A stretch of DNA of 64,000 nt from NCBI GenBank assembly GCA_001557505.1, contig LSAX01000008.1, positions 1,984,001-2,048,000 on the forward strand, written 5' to 3'. Below are positions 11,001 to 24,300 of the stretch, one piece after another (within the stretch, counting starts at the first letter, position 1; the number at the start of each line of letters is the position of its first letter). This stretch comes from Reticulascus tulasneorum (Eukaryota > Ascomycota > Sordariomycetes > Glomerellales > Reticulascaceae). Under the pieces are notes generated by a model. That model was not told the origin of the DNA. It saw nothing but the letters and a program-made list of their open reading frames with translations, and did not search any database. Made by a program: the position numbers and the translations under genes.

Positions 11001-13090
11001 TTTTTTTTTGAAGTAAAGCAACTCCAAGCTCCAGCCGTACAACTTCGGTTGATCCGGACGAGGTAGATGATTCTCGCTTTATTAGGGCGAGTTCCAAGGT
11101 AGGTAACTCTGGGCTTAGCCTTGTGCTTGGGCGTGTGCTTCCGCGGCTAGGATTGCCGTCGACTCATGAAGCAATCGAGATTTTGTCTGAGACTGGCCGT
11201 CGACTCCTGAACCAACGAGGGACAAGGAGTAGCATGTTGATCAGAAACAAAGGATAGAGAGAAGAGGAAGTACCTTGCCATCCTGAGGTTCCAATAGGAC
11301 GACCCTACCTGCTGGAGACACGGTAGGGTCTGTCGTATTGTAAAGGTCTGGACAACTGGGGAGGTCCACCGACAGCCAAACGATACGGGGAAAGAAAAGT
11401 GACATGGCAGAGTAAAGGAGACCCGAGTGCCAGGTACCTCAGCACCAGCACCCTAGAGTCGTAACACTGACAGCGATGATGAGAGTTTCCCCTCAGATCA
11501 ACAGCCACTTGTGCCTCGACTGAGCCACAGACATGCGTCGGCCGCCGGGGTTAGAAGATGACTTCATCTTCTACACACCCGATCTGATCGAACCACATAT
11601 TCGCAAAGTACCGTTGCAACAGCAGCAAAACTTCTGTGCTCTCCCATCAGCTTACAGAATATCCCGCAGCGGTCGATCAGTGTTCCTCGCAGGTCTAGAC
11701 CCTCGACCACGCAAGCACTCGCCACGTTTAGTCCGGAGCGGGCAGTCCCCGTGTCGATCATCTGTGGCTTGACGTACTGCATGAGCGCTACTGGACGGCC
11801 GTGCCACACGGAGCGCAGTCGTAGAACCACTCGAGTCTCCATCTCCGATCTGCATCCCAGCAAAATCATCGCAGAATCTCTCGAATGGAACTCGCCTAGG
11901 ACGAAGCTTTCCGCCTTGTGCTCCATTACATTCCTCGAATGCAGCCACAGTTGCGAGCGAAGGTCCAAACATCACGCCACGAAAGAGGCCGCCCGAGTTG
12001 AATTTCAGCGGTGCAGTCGCGTTACGACACACAACAGACGGCTTTCTAACGGCGCAGGGAGGGGGGTCCCGGCTCGAGCCTCGGGCGAAGGGTTGTCAAT
12101 CTCCCATCTTGGATTCTAGCGCACAGCTCGATCCCTCGTTTTCGTGTCTTTCTGCGCGCCGGTAGTAAATCTCGATGATGGGGAGAGTTGCAGGCTCATT
12201 AAACGCTCGCGGTTTGGTAAAGGGAAAATAAAAGAGGATAACTTAATTACAGGCCCTTTTGTTTTAGGGGCTCCTGCGCATTTACCAGTCCGATGCTCTG
12301 GTTGGTCGCGACTTGCGACACGCCACAGTGGTCGGTGCCACATCAGAGAGCGTGCCACAGTAGAGCACTGGGCTGCATGGATGACCCCTAAACGGTGCCA
12401 AATGCCCTTTTGAAAAAGGTAGGTCCGTAAAGCCCCAGCGTTTGTCAGTGGCCAATACCGCTGATTGCACGCTGCATGCACCGCTGCTGGGTAGCCGCCG
12501 TTTCAGGGGCTCAACTGCCCAACTGCCCACGACTGGCAGACAATGAGGCCGCGATGCCCTCGGTGAAGACGCCATTGATGCACAATTTGGCCCGTCAAGC
12601 TCAATCATGCTCCCACTATGATGGCATCCAACGTTTCGGTGGGTCGCTGTCGACCAGTCCGTCCATTACGCTAGGAGCGGTTCAAATCTAATGTTTCAAT
12701 GCGGCCAGAAATGAACGGCTACCCCAGGCGAAATTAGACACGGATACCCAATCTCCCAATCACCGTCTTCTACGGATCAGACTCCCAACTCCATATGCCT
12801 TGTCCTTAATCACCTCCTGCATATTCCATCTATTGTACGGGGTGGCATGAGACACAATAGCAATAGAACGAAGCCCATGTGACCTAGTTGCCATGCTGAT
12901 GGACCCCGTACCTATGCCTGGGGCAATTCACCCCACGACTTACCAACGTAGCACTCGCGAGAAGCCGAACCCGAAAAGGTAATGATTGTGGTCTTCAATT
13001 GTTTGAACCACAGAAATGGGCATGTTCCTAAGGTACAACAAGACCGGGTCGTAGGGAGGTTGTCCTCTACCAGCACCATCGGCCGAAAAG

Positions 13091-13117
13091 CCCCCCTCCC
13101 TCCCTCCCTCCCTCCTC
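13091..13117. repeat. CCCT tandem repeat
   Basis: A homopurine/homopyrimidine stretch of about five CCCT units preceded by C6, in the 3' flank of the grainyhead gene. The complementary strand has spaced G-runs compatible with a quadruplex. Confidence 0.7.
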
Positions 13118-13786
13118 CAAATGCTCGCATTAAGTCGTCAAACATCCCTAACCATCGTGTTCATTTAGGGAAAAGACAAGTATAGTGCCAAAGGGGAAAT
13201 GTGCGCAATGAATGTCGTTTCAAAAAGAATATGGTAAAAAGTGTTGGGAGAATAAGATGGGAAAAGAAAAAGAAAAAAAGCTGGCTGGATGACTTGGATA
13301 GCCCTCTCTTCAAATATGTACCGCTGAAAGAATCCGTCAAACATATCGTGCCCCCCGCTGTGCCATGACTTCCTTCCTTTTCGAGCGCTCTAATAAGCTC
13401 CTAGGATATCCAAATGTCAAACAACAGCCAATGTTCAAAGATAAAGAACGTCGAAAAGTGTGTTAATGTTCGGTCGCCCAAAGGCCGAAAAACAACCGTG
13501 GCCCCGTCTAAAGCATCCTAGTCATCGGTGCGACCCCACGAAGGAGGTTGACGAAGCGTCGAGTAGAAGCTGCCCATCCCGGGACTTGGTATCTCAAAAT
13601 TCAACAACGCCGTATCGAAGTAATGTCCCAAACCATATATGTATGTGTGAAAAGCGTGTGCTCGGTGTTCATTACGTCTTCCTGGTGACAGGTCGACTGC
13701 AAACAGAATCAATGGCCCATTCTAGTGTTCGATGCCGATGGGAAGGCCGATACCGAATTGGTCGCGTTGTGTGTGTTCGTATCGTA

Positions 13787-16565
13787 TTAGAAGGTGAGAC
13801 GAACTTCGTAGCCGGCCTGCGTCGCTATCCGTGAAGACGCCTCTCCCTCGGCAGGGTCGATTGCCATTGCGTCCCACTCACGTTTCATCTGCGCCGATGC
13901 ATCGGCTGTGATTTCCGTGACCTGCAGAATCATGTCCTGGCCTTCTTTCAGTTCTTGTATAACGTCGTCGTCCATCTCGACTTCCAGACCCCTTTCGAGA
14001 ACGTGGATGGTCCGGAAGGCTTTGGAAGGGTCCAAGTTCCACTTCTGTGCTATCCGGTAGTTGAAATCCTTCATGGTGCGCTGCGAGAGGTAGATGGCCT
14101 TATGGTACTCGCGCTTCTCGGGTTCGGTGGGGTTTTGCAGTTGAAGATAGAAACAGGCAACTGGCTTGGTCACGCGCTCGGGCGGCGGGCGGTATGTCGA
14201 GTCAACTCCGAGGGCTTCGATCCACCCACTCAAGCTGCCAGAATCATCCGTCTTGGGAACCCGGGTCGGCTGATCGGAGGCTTGACGAGTTACCGGGTCC
14301 CCGGAACCTTCAGCCTCGAAACCCGACCATTGGCGATTGGCCACCACAACGGAGGCTTGGGAAGCCAACGAGAGGGAACTCGGCGAAGGAGACACCAGGG
14401 ACGAGCCCGCGGCTGAGGTCCGCCCACTTCTTGCCTGCCACGCAGGGCCGTCTCTCGATTCTACTTTGGTAAGGTCGGTGGGTTCGCCGGCAAGGGACAC
14501 GGGGTGAAGATCGGGATCGTCGAGTTCGTCGCCGCGCAGGTAGAGGACGCTGACAGGTCGGGTGCTGGTGAACATGTCCTGGAGCGTCTGGAGCTTGTAG
14601 TGGAGGTCCTCTTCGACGGGTAGCCGTACACCTCCGCCGGCGGAACTAGCAGACGACATTGACCAGGTCCGCTTGTGCTTCTGTACCTTTCCGGGACGCT
14701 GATCTGCCGGCTTCACCTGCGGCCCCGCGGCTCTCTTACGCTTCCCAAAGTCCTTCATACCGCTTTCGGCTTGAGCGATCTGCTGCTTGAGCTTGTCGAT
14801 TGTCTTCTTGACGTGTGCCACATCGTTCGAGAGCTTTCTCTCGGCACCGTGGTCTCGGAACAGCTTGACTTTGCAGAAGCAAATCTCCGGGTTCGCATCT
14901 GCGGCGGGCAGCGTGGGATCCGGGGACAGAAGGCTGGTCTTTGTGCAGAGTCTGACAGGAATGCCCTTCACGCCTTTGGAGTGGCTGAAGTCTGTCGACA
15001 AGAAGTTGAAGCGGACCGCAACGTTGCATTCGGGTGCGCCATTGATCCCCGGGGTCCACACGACGGAGAAACCGTCAAACGAAGCCGTCTCCAGTTCGAT
15101 TCTTGTCCTCTTGTCGTCGCCTTCGGCAGGTTGGCCAGCCTCGACGTATTCCACCGCTTGCAGCTTTCCGCCTCTTTGGTGCGCCTCGTTGGTGCCTCTC
15201 CCTTCTTTCCACAGACTCCAGCACACCCCAGGCTTTTGTCGTTGCCGCTCGTCCTCGAATGAAATGCGGACGAAGGTTCGAAACTTGGTCCCGGGAGCAA
15301 TAGGCATCGTGATGTTGGTATCGACGATGGATAGGGAATAGGCTTGCCCTTTGTTGAGGTATGTCACTGGGATCTCGTCCGCCTGCTTAATCATGGCTGT
15401 TGGCGCGTTCAAAGTCGCGTGGAACCGAAACTTTTCAGCCGAGGCAGGCATGGCGGGTGCCATCTCCATGCCGTTGTAGTGCCTTCCTTGGAATCCCACC
15501 ATGGGCGACTGTTGGAAGGCATTGTCGATGGAGGCCAGCCTCTCTTCGGAAGGGTCGGACCCCATAGGGGATCCATCTTGCTCCATGGTCTCGTAGCCGG
15601 TGTCCTGGTGTACGAATGACGAGGGCGCGAACGACTGCTGCGGAGGCGGGCCTTGGATGAAGGGGTTGTAGTTGTGGAACTGATGCATACCGTGGAAGTT
15701 TTGCAGATCCATCATGGCCGCTCCAGAGTGGATGGGCCCGTCAGATGTCGGCATTGACAACGGCGTTCCAAGACCCATGCCGAGACCTAGAGTTGGCGTA
15801 TGCAAGTCCCCGGCTTGTGGGTGGTATAACGTGTTCGTTCCCCCGGGTGTTGGCGTGTAATACCCCGGAGGCGCATTAGCGAAGTTGGTGAAAGAAAAAG
15901 AGTTGGGGTCAAGCAGCGACGGAGTGAACCTCCACGGCTCATTAGAGGCCCGGGGAGTAGGGTCCTCATCCCGAAAAGCTTCATGGCTAAGACTGTGGCT
16001 CCTGTAGAATTTTGAGTTAGCCCAAAGATGCACTTCCTAACGGCCTGTCCACATTTGAGACTTTTGTGGTCGTCGATATCCGCGCGCGCGGTGAAGTTGG
16101 AGGAGGTACCCCGCGTTTGTCAAACGCTACCCACTGTATCTCGCCTAAGGCGGACGCGGATACAGCAGTCGGGGAGCGAAGCATCGAGAGCTGCAGAATA
16201 GACGAGCCGAGCAGGATAATATCACGTACCTTTCTTGAGCTGGTCCTGGGATTGCAGTATGGTCTACAGTAGCAGTCCTGGACGGGTCAGCCTGCGAGGA
16301 GGGTGGCGCCGTCGACACCTCCGGAAATTGCTGTCTGAAATTTGCCAGCAACTCATCCCCAGGCTTTTGGGAGCTCGTCCTAGAAAAAAGACGCAACAAT
16401 GTCAGCAAAGCGAACCAGGCACATGGGGGAAGAGAACGAGCTCGCACAACGCGCGCACTGCAGCAGGAAATGCGCGACATCCCAAGAGTTGGGCAGCGAG
16501 CGATTCCTGCTAGCGCATGAAGAGGCAAGAGCGTAGACATGGACAGCGTACCTTTGGCGAAACAT
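13787..16565 (-). CDS. csp-2: Grainyhead-like (CP2) transcription factor, csp-2 type
   Basis: Three exons on the minus strand: 16552-16565, 16230-16379 and 13787-16001; 792 aa. Exon 1 is only 14 nt. It joins in phase to give MFRQRTSSQKPGDELLANFRQQFPEVS, and exon 2 joins exon 3 at ...AQER-SHSLSHEAF. Introns are 172 and 228 nt, longer than elsewhere in the window. Residues ~55-240 are Pro/Gly/Met/Gln-rich and probably disordered. The CP2 DNA-binding domain spans ~243-449, with the diagnostic RFNFLSTDFSHSKGVKGIPVRL. A coiled stretch (KKTIDKLKQQIAQAE) follows. Residues ~684-769 resemble the C-terminal ubiquitin-like dimerisation fold of grainyhead proteins. In Neurospora the homologue CSP-2 is needed for conidial separation and cell-wall remodelling; the same role here is inferred from family membership. 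Confidence 0.93.
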
Positions 16566-17926
16566 CTGGACCCGGGCACCTCTGCGCTGTCCAGCGACAG
16601 CAGCTTCTTTGGGTGTTCAGCACCGTGGGATAGGTTCCCTTTCCTTTCCGTTACTCTTTTTCCCCCTGGGTTGCGCCAAACAGAAAAACCAACTCTCGGT
16701 TTTTCCTTGGGTTTTGCGACTGGATCTCTCTTTCCGGGCTTAGACGGTCCTTCAGGAAGCGACAGCGTAGCTCAAGTGGGGAAAGGCCGGTTCGATGTGT
16801 AGCTTGGGGAGCGGTGGAGATTTGGAAAAACGAGCGTGTGGTAGGCCAGACTTAGAAAATGTCGAGCGCCTGGTAGGAGGCAGGAAATATTTTTGGGTGA
16901 GAAGTGAGCGGCAGGCAGCGTGTGTCAAGAGCGAGGAAGGAGGATGTGAAGAAGCGGTAAAAGGCAGAAGAGAGGATAGATTGAAAAAGAGGCTGATTTG
17001 GCTGCGAGTCCGTGTGGGAAGGACGCAGCGTATATTATAGGGTGCTGGTGGGTACCTGACATATATGGGGTGGGTGTGGTGCAGTGGTGGAGTAGAGAGG
17101 GACGGACGGGTTAGGTGTCTCGTCTCTTTTTCTGTGGCCTTATATTTTTTCGGTGGTAAATTGAGTGTGCCTGTGTGCGTGTGCGTGAGTGTGTGTGTGT
17201 GTGTATGAGAGGTGTACGAGGTAAAGGTAATATAAGTTGGGCGAGGTGGGCGAGATATTAATCGGTAGTCTTCATATGATGGCGCATGACCTGGAACGAG
17301 CCTGGCCGTCTTCGGGAGGAGTCGAGGTTTTATCTGACGAGGAGAGGTGTAAAAGGGCCTAGAACGAGCGAAAGACGAGAAATAATAAGAAGCGACACCG
17401 TAGGAGGTCGAAAGGACGAGGGTCGGGACGAGAGAGACGGTTTGCTAGTCCGGGTCGGTTTGGTTGGCTAACAGGCAGGCAGACAGGACAAGACAGACAG
17501 AGAGACAGGCGGGCAGGCTGGCTAGTTGTATATATGGTGAATCCTGAACGGAAGCGGGAGGTGGGAGGAAAACGAGGAGTCGAACGGATGGGAAATATGG
17601 TGAAATGGGATGGTGCGATACGGATGGTAAATAGGACAGGAACAGGCCCAGTTGGTCATTCAAAACGTTTTACGGCTCTCGGGAACGATTTCAGTAATCC
17701 CAGTGCCGTGACGTTTTGCTTTTCTTAGGCATTCGGGGGGGGGGGTTGTGGTGAGGGGAGGGGGGTGTGTGTGGGAATTTAGAGGAGGACTGGGTATAAT
17801 GTAGTAATCTTCAAAATGATGCGCAGAGATCATGGATGGAAATGGATAGATGGTCCGTCGCAACTCTGGAGAGAGAACGAAGCAGCACGCACGCTGCACA
17901 GGGCGGTTCGGGGATTGTACCAGGAT

Positions 17927-17990
17927 GGGGGGGGGGGGGATGGGATGGGATGGGATGGTATGGGGGATGGGATGGAATGGCGAAGTGAGG
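17927..17990. repeat. G13 run and GGGAT-type tandem repeat
   Basis: Thirteen consecutive G followed by several GGGAT/GGTAT/GGAAT units. It is strongly G-rich on the plus strand and could form a quadruplex. Confidence 0.75.
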
Positions 17991-18239
17991 GCCAGTGAAT
18001 GGGGATGGGATCTAGGTAGGTCAACTTATTAATGGAAGGGGAAGAAAAGTCACCAGGTCCTGGGTACTTGCAAATTACGGAGTACCTTTCCACGACCTTT
18101 TGCTTCCTGAATGTACTCTACTCTAGTGCTTTACTCCTCTGATCGTGCATCTCATATTCTCTCTGCCGGAGGGGGTTTCCCATTGTGTGTGTGCGTCTTT
18201 CTTTCTCTCCCTCTCTCTTTTCTTGTCCCCAAGGCCCAA

Positions 18240-18256
18240 GAGACAGAGAGAGAGAC

Positions 18257-18302
<46 letters not shown>
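18240..18302. repeat. GA-rich microsatellite
   Basis: About 60 nt of (GA)n interrupted by GACA units, with purines all on the plus strand. It sits about 1.7 kb upstream of the grainyhead start codon. Confidence 0.85.
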
Positions 18303-18303
<1 letters not shown>

Positions 18304-21300
18304 CCAAAAAGGAAAGGGAACAGGAAGGTACAGGGGTCGACCCATCAAGCGTCTTCTCGGCGCCATCCTCCCTTGCAAGGCGCTATGAATTAATTGTTAG
18401 TGCAGGACAAGTGCTTTTGTACCCCATGAGTGCAGTGTGGTGGCATGGGGCATATGGGGCTTGGCTTGGCCGTGGGCATGGGCTAAGGGAAAAAAAGGTT
18501 TGACTCAAATCAACGACTGACACCCCCCCGGTCAATGTCCACGTCCCACGTCCGTCCACACGATGCACCATGTTCGACGCTAAAGGGACGCCCCCCCATA
18601 TCGTATGAGGACGCATCCCGGGCCAAGATCCCTCCCCTCCATCTCCCCCCTCCAACAGCAATCCTCCCAGCTTCCGCATCGTCGTCTGTTCTGTGGGGGC
18701 GACCCATGCTGGCAAGGTCCCTCGGCAAGCTGACAACACGCACGCCTGCATGTACAATACACTCGTTTGCATGTACGTGGTAAGTTAAATCTATACCGTA
18801 CATCCATCAGCGCGCGACACCGTCGACAAATGCCCGTGGTGTTGCGCAGGGCGAAGCAAAGACCTACCCTGACCACCTTGGCCACCACGACGACCACAGT
18901 AGGGCTATGTGGCTCCAGGCCACTTCCGCCTCTCACCACTCACTCACAAAGTCATCAATCCCTTCGTCTACGTCTACGTCTCCGTCTAAACTTGATACCG
19001 CCTACCAAAAGCCAGGCCTGTTGAAAGTGACGACGAAGGGGGGGTGTGGAGGGCGCAAATCCCCCAGGGCTTCCGTTTTCTCAGCTAATTCCACCTCCAC
19101 CCGGTCACCCACTCTCCGCTTCGCAGGCATCCCCCCTTCACTTAAACCACAAGCCAGATCCAATCCACAAGTATCATGTGGATGACTGTGGGTATCTGTC
19201 TGATTAAACCATCTCCATGGTCGGCAATGCTCCGAGATTATCTCTGACAATGTCGGGCGAGCTGGACAGGACAGGTCGCCGCGATGAGGAGGAGGACGAC
19301 GACGGCCGACATGTGCCCGCCTCCATGCTGTGCAGAGAATGTCTCAAGCCCTGAAGACTTGTCAATACTCGGGGGACGGCGGCCTTGCTAGTGGAGCGCT
19401 TAGCATCCAGCGAATTCAGAGACGAGCCGTTTCCTTTTCAGCCTCCATCTCCCAGTCTTGTCTCAAAGCACGGTGTCCTCTTAAGGTAGGTACGTAGTCT
19501 TGCCCGGCCGCCCGCACCCTTCCCAGAGCATCTCTGATTGTGCTGCCTCTAAGCACTTGGGAAATGACGAGACGGACGAGAAATGAACGAGCACCTGCCT
19601 CTGAGGGGTGAGACCATTCGAAATCATGACCAAAACTCCAATCTGCGTCCACGGAGCCAGATGTCGCATTCATACTTACTACCTATTCGGGAACAGCGCC
19701 AGCACCCCCGGCCACAAGGGGAAGAGCGACACGGGGACCGGATGCAGAGTTCCCTCTGATGAATTACGGTGACATGGCGAGACTTAGCTGGCGCATTAAG
19801 ACCAAGTACCGCTACATACCCCATCCCGTCTGAGGCGTTTGGGGACGGGGCCCCTGCACGTTTGGATCTTGCTGTGGCTGTGCATTCATTTATTTGCCTC
19901 CTCCGCGTAAGTATCGTTCGAGTTTCCGTGACACAAGCTTGGTGGTGACTGTTCACCAAAGTTGATGAGGCGGGAAATACCGAAGGAGCTTCTTCAATCC
20001 ACATCTTAGAATAGTGCAATGCAGGTGCCAGGAGATCAAGGGCAGAACTCGCCTCACCGTCACCAATCAAGGCATATAACCACGCGGTCTGCATCGGTTA
20101 GCATCCCGATTCATGGCTCGCGGAGCAGATCTTTACTGCAATCGTGAGGGCTTGGGAGTCATTTCTGTCGTCTTTCGTCAACGCCGACGATCATGCCGCC
20201 ATGTCGATGCCGGAGCCGGGGCTGCCAGGTACGGGCTCGCTTCTGTTGGAGTGATTTCAGGAACTATCACAGCCCCCGACTCGCCTGGGCTCGCTTCGTA
20301 AACAACGACTGGAACTGCCCTGGGGATCCAATGGGAGACCGCAAGCTCATGTTTTCGTCTCTGCAACTACTGACAATCCAGGCTATTGGTAAGCCACCCG
20401 TTGAAGTACGCCACTCATTCTCCTCCGCCGTCAAGCCTCACGGTGCGTGGCTGCACCGCCTCGCCATTTGGCACCTCTATCCTCCTGGATCGATTGGATG
20501 GCGTATTGCAGAAGTTTACGTTTCAACTCGAGCTCCTGCAGCAGCGTCTATTCGATGTCCCACGGTCTTTGCCCCCCCTTCATCCCCTTTTTCTACGCTA
20601 TATTTGTCGATTTTTGTCCATCATTACGAAGTTCTAGGCCTTGGGGCTTTGACACCCCAAGAGAACGTCCCTAACGAACTCTAAAACTGCGCCATAGAAG
20701 GACGCCAGCGTCTAGTCCGGCCCGCCGCTACGTTTTCCTCTGCTAGCCTTCCAATTTCCTTTCCACGCGACCGTCTCGCACGTGGGGTGGCGTCTGCCCT
20801 CAGACCATTCAGGCTGTCGTCCGTTATCTGAGTAGCTCCAGGCACAGCTGGGAGCGGTCCACACGAGCGAGACAGAACCCGTTCCCGTCGCCGTGGGAAA
20901 GCTGGACACCTGTGGCTCAGCGTCCCACTTAGCGCAGTGGCAGCCAAGCCATTGAGGCAAAATGGCATTACGAAGCCACACGTCGACTCCTCTTCTTCGT
21001 AGAGATCGACAACTACATGTCCTTTGACAGCTTAGATGATCTGCCGGACTTGGGAAGGGCTAATCGTTTGGGTGATTGTCACGAGGAGGACCCCTCGGGC
21101 TCGTCACCGCTCGGTATTTTTATCCTCGAATCAATCTCCATGCAAATCTCCAAGTCATGTGGCTTGACGTGGCTTGCCACAATTTATTCTCTCAGTCCAC
21201 ATCATCCTACTGCGAAATTTGTCGATCAACGCGAGAAGAAGAGAAATGCGCCATCCCTGCCAGCCAACTAGCCTTTTAGGGGGCAAATTCCGCACCAATG

Positions 21301-24300
21301 ATGAGCGACATGGCGCCGGGCGTGTGGTTTCTAGTACGTAGCGACCAGACCTTCATTTGATTGGCGCCGCTGCTGTAACAGAGGATGGAAATGCGGCATG
21401 CCCCCAAGGCTTTAGTCGTGAGATTGCAGCAAATAGAATCCTCACCCTCTCCGTTCTGGCTTGCGGAGTGCAGGAACCGCTAGCCCACGGGCAGCGCGGC
21501 AGATCCATACTCACACGATTCATAATCCCTTCCCCCCTTCGCTGAGGCAATGGTATTGTGGTCCCATGGCCCTTTTCTGGCATGGGATTCTGCTAGCGGG
21601 AATGCGAAATACATAGATGACCATGCACTGACGTCACGGAGCAAACCTCGAGCACCATCACGGTACCCACTACGGAGTAGTGTCGTTGCAAAAAAGTGGC
21701 AGCCACCTTTCATACCGGCCCCAGCTCTGGGCTTGCGAAACCTAATCAAGCCCCCGTTTACAGATTACACAACCGAGCAGGACGACCGCAAAAAAATAAA
21801 AAACCAAGTGTGATGATTTGCGGGCGGGACATTGTGGAATACAACGTGGCGTGCGAGCTACATGTTTCGGTGTAAGATTGCCGGCTCGCTATCCCATGAA
21901 CACTAAGCCAGCCCTAGCAACGCTCAGATGCATCGTCCGCGTGGCGCCTCCCAAAGCCTGACTAACATACAAAGCCGTTGTTTCGACGGTGTTATGAGAT
22001 AGCCTTCCTGGGCTCATTAAAGATCCCTACGATGCTACTCGCTGCGACGAAGGATGTTTCTCGATTCGCGGACCCAAACTTTTGCACTCTGTGTTTATGT
22101 TTTAGGGTGAGAGAAATTTCCGAAGGTTCTCCCGAGCCATCCTGGTGAGGCGTGCGCAACCCAAGAAGTTACATGACGGACCCCATCTGCAGCCATCTCG
22201 CAGCGCAACCCAGCGCGCCGCCGCGGCGCTGAAATGTCACAATGATCCTTGCCAAGCTGGCGCCCCCCATCTGGCTATGCGCAAGAGAATCGTCCTCGCT
22301 ACCAGAGATTCGAGGTCGCAGAGTTGCAACCACATCTCGCGGCATGATGGGAGCGCGATCTCTGCTGAGATGATTTGCACAAAGAGGCAATGAGCTCGCC
22401 AGACGGCAAATTTTATTTAGTGCATAACAAACGGACAACCCATTTCGGGTCAGCAACTGTCAGATCGACAGCCTGGTACGATACTGTAATTGAACGCCGG
22501 CCTTACAAGATTGACCTAATAACACACTTTGGTTCGGACCATACTTTAAACCTTCCAGAATACGCACACTCTTGCAATTTCGGAGTCATCCAGATAAATC
22601 AGCCATTCTCGAGGAACCTTGAGTGCATCGCACCCCCGACCTTTTTTTTTTTTTCTTTTTTGAATGTTGCGTGAATATGCTGTACGGACAAGATACATCT
22701 GTTTCTTGGCGATCGTCGCAAGAACCAGTATCGACCAACGGGGCCCCATTCAGGGTCCCTCCAACCAAATGCAAAAAGCGTGCAGACCATTTCGTACAGG
22801 ATGCATGCAAGTCGGGCAGGTCGGAACGTGTGGTTCAGAATTCAAGCTTCCGTTTCCCCATAATAACGGGCTGAGAAGAGCGTCTAGAAGCCAGAACGAA
22901 AAGAGGCCTGCGCCGTTTTTTGCAGGCCCGCCGCATGAGAAACGTCAATTTCAGGAGTCGGCCGCAAAAGAGTCGTGCGTGACGTCAACTAAGACGGGAC
23001 AAAATATAATTAACTTTATCCCACGCTCCAGAAAACGTCCCACCTGCCAAGAAGGTCAAGGATGTGCCTAATTTTTTCGCACACACTACATACGGTACCC
23101 GCTCGGGGGGGTGTGTGTGTGGGCGAGGGATCAGCAAGCCCCCAGCGCTGCGGACGTACCAGCAGGCGAACCGGGAGATTCGCACAGCACCACGAAGAAG
23201 CGTCACGATGGAAGCGCGGAAGAATGAGAAGAAGGCTTCGCTTAGCCCTTTGCCTTGCCGATCTCCATCTCAATATCGATAGTGCCGTGGAGGAGACTTC
23301 CATTCAGGGTCCTGGCAACCCGAGCCTTGTCCCTGGGAGCCCGCGAGCAGCAACGTCAGCTCCTGGACTGCTGGGACTTCAATCTTTGTGGATTCCGGCA
23401 GAGGCTGGTTGGGAACTCACCGGATGGTAATTGCTAGATTGCTTTCGCCGCATTGGCCGTGCGGATGGCATGGGGCGGCTCTGTCTTCCAACGTGAAAGC
23501 ACGCTCCTGGGGCAATCACGCAGCCACCCGCTCTAACCCGCTACAAAGCAGAAAGGGGTGGTGGGGTGATGTGGGTGTCTAGTTGCATATTGTCAATCAT
23601 GACAAAGGCAGATCATCGAGGCCGCCTAGTGTTTGTCGCAAATCCACTGGTGGATATCGCGGGCTGTCCGAGCTCTTGAAGATGAGTCAACCGATCCAAA
23701 GACCTGCACGCAGGATGCCATTCTGGTTGCGCGGGCGGCACATGGAGCGTAGGAATACAGACCACAACCCGAACGGCCTCCTCGTAACACAGTTCACGAC
23801 AGCAAAGCCGAAGACATTGCGACGGGCTGTGTTCCACGCCCGGTATGGTATGCGATGTGCATGAGCTGAAATCCTACAGCTTGTCAAGTATTCAAGCTGC
23901 TCCGTGTGGGCACGCAGGGCAGGCCGGCAGCATAGGCACGGAGCCCACTATCCACCACCACTGCGACCACCAACGATTGATTACGGCCCCAAGCCTTTCC
24001 GTGTCGGCCTTTCACCGAGGTGCATTCACCAACAGAACATAGACATGCCCATTGAAAGAACCCGGACGCAACCAAAACAGTGGTTCCCAAGTTTTCCTGT
24101 GATGTTCTCAAGGGCGTGTCGCAAAGGTGAAGCATGAGCTTGTCGACCGCTTACCCCCGTCAAGCCTACCATGATGTCATTCCACGCCCCCCACATCCCC
24201 CATCGCTTGTCATCCAGATGTGCAAACATCGTGGTCGGCAACGTCTCCCATCCCAACTCCCTTAGGGGATAGTCTGTGTTGCACGCCCTACGTGGCACAG

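Larger units (their letters stand above)
6431..13786. other. Gene-poor region (about 7.3 kb)
   Basis: No gene model could be built. Between about 7067 and 7690 the minus strand shows protein-like stretches in shifting frames (see findings). A CATCATCCAC-type repeat lies at 7992-8024, a T9 run at about 11000-11008 and a CCCT repeat at 13091-13117. The last few hundred bases (about 13200-13786) should include the 3' untranslated region of the minus-strand grainyhead gene. Remaining open frames are short, overlapping and without recognisable motifs. Confidence 0.45.

Noticed and set aside
18111..18503. Long frames across the GA microsatellite on both strands
   Set aside because: They translate to Arg/Glu or Ser/Leu repeats and arise from the simple repeat.
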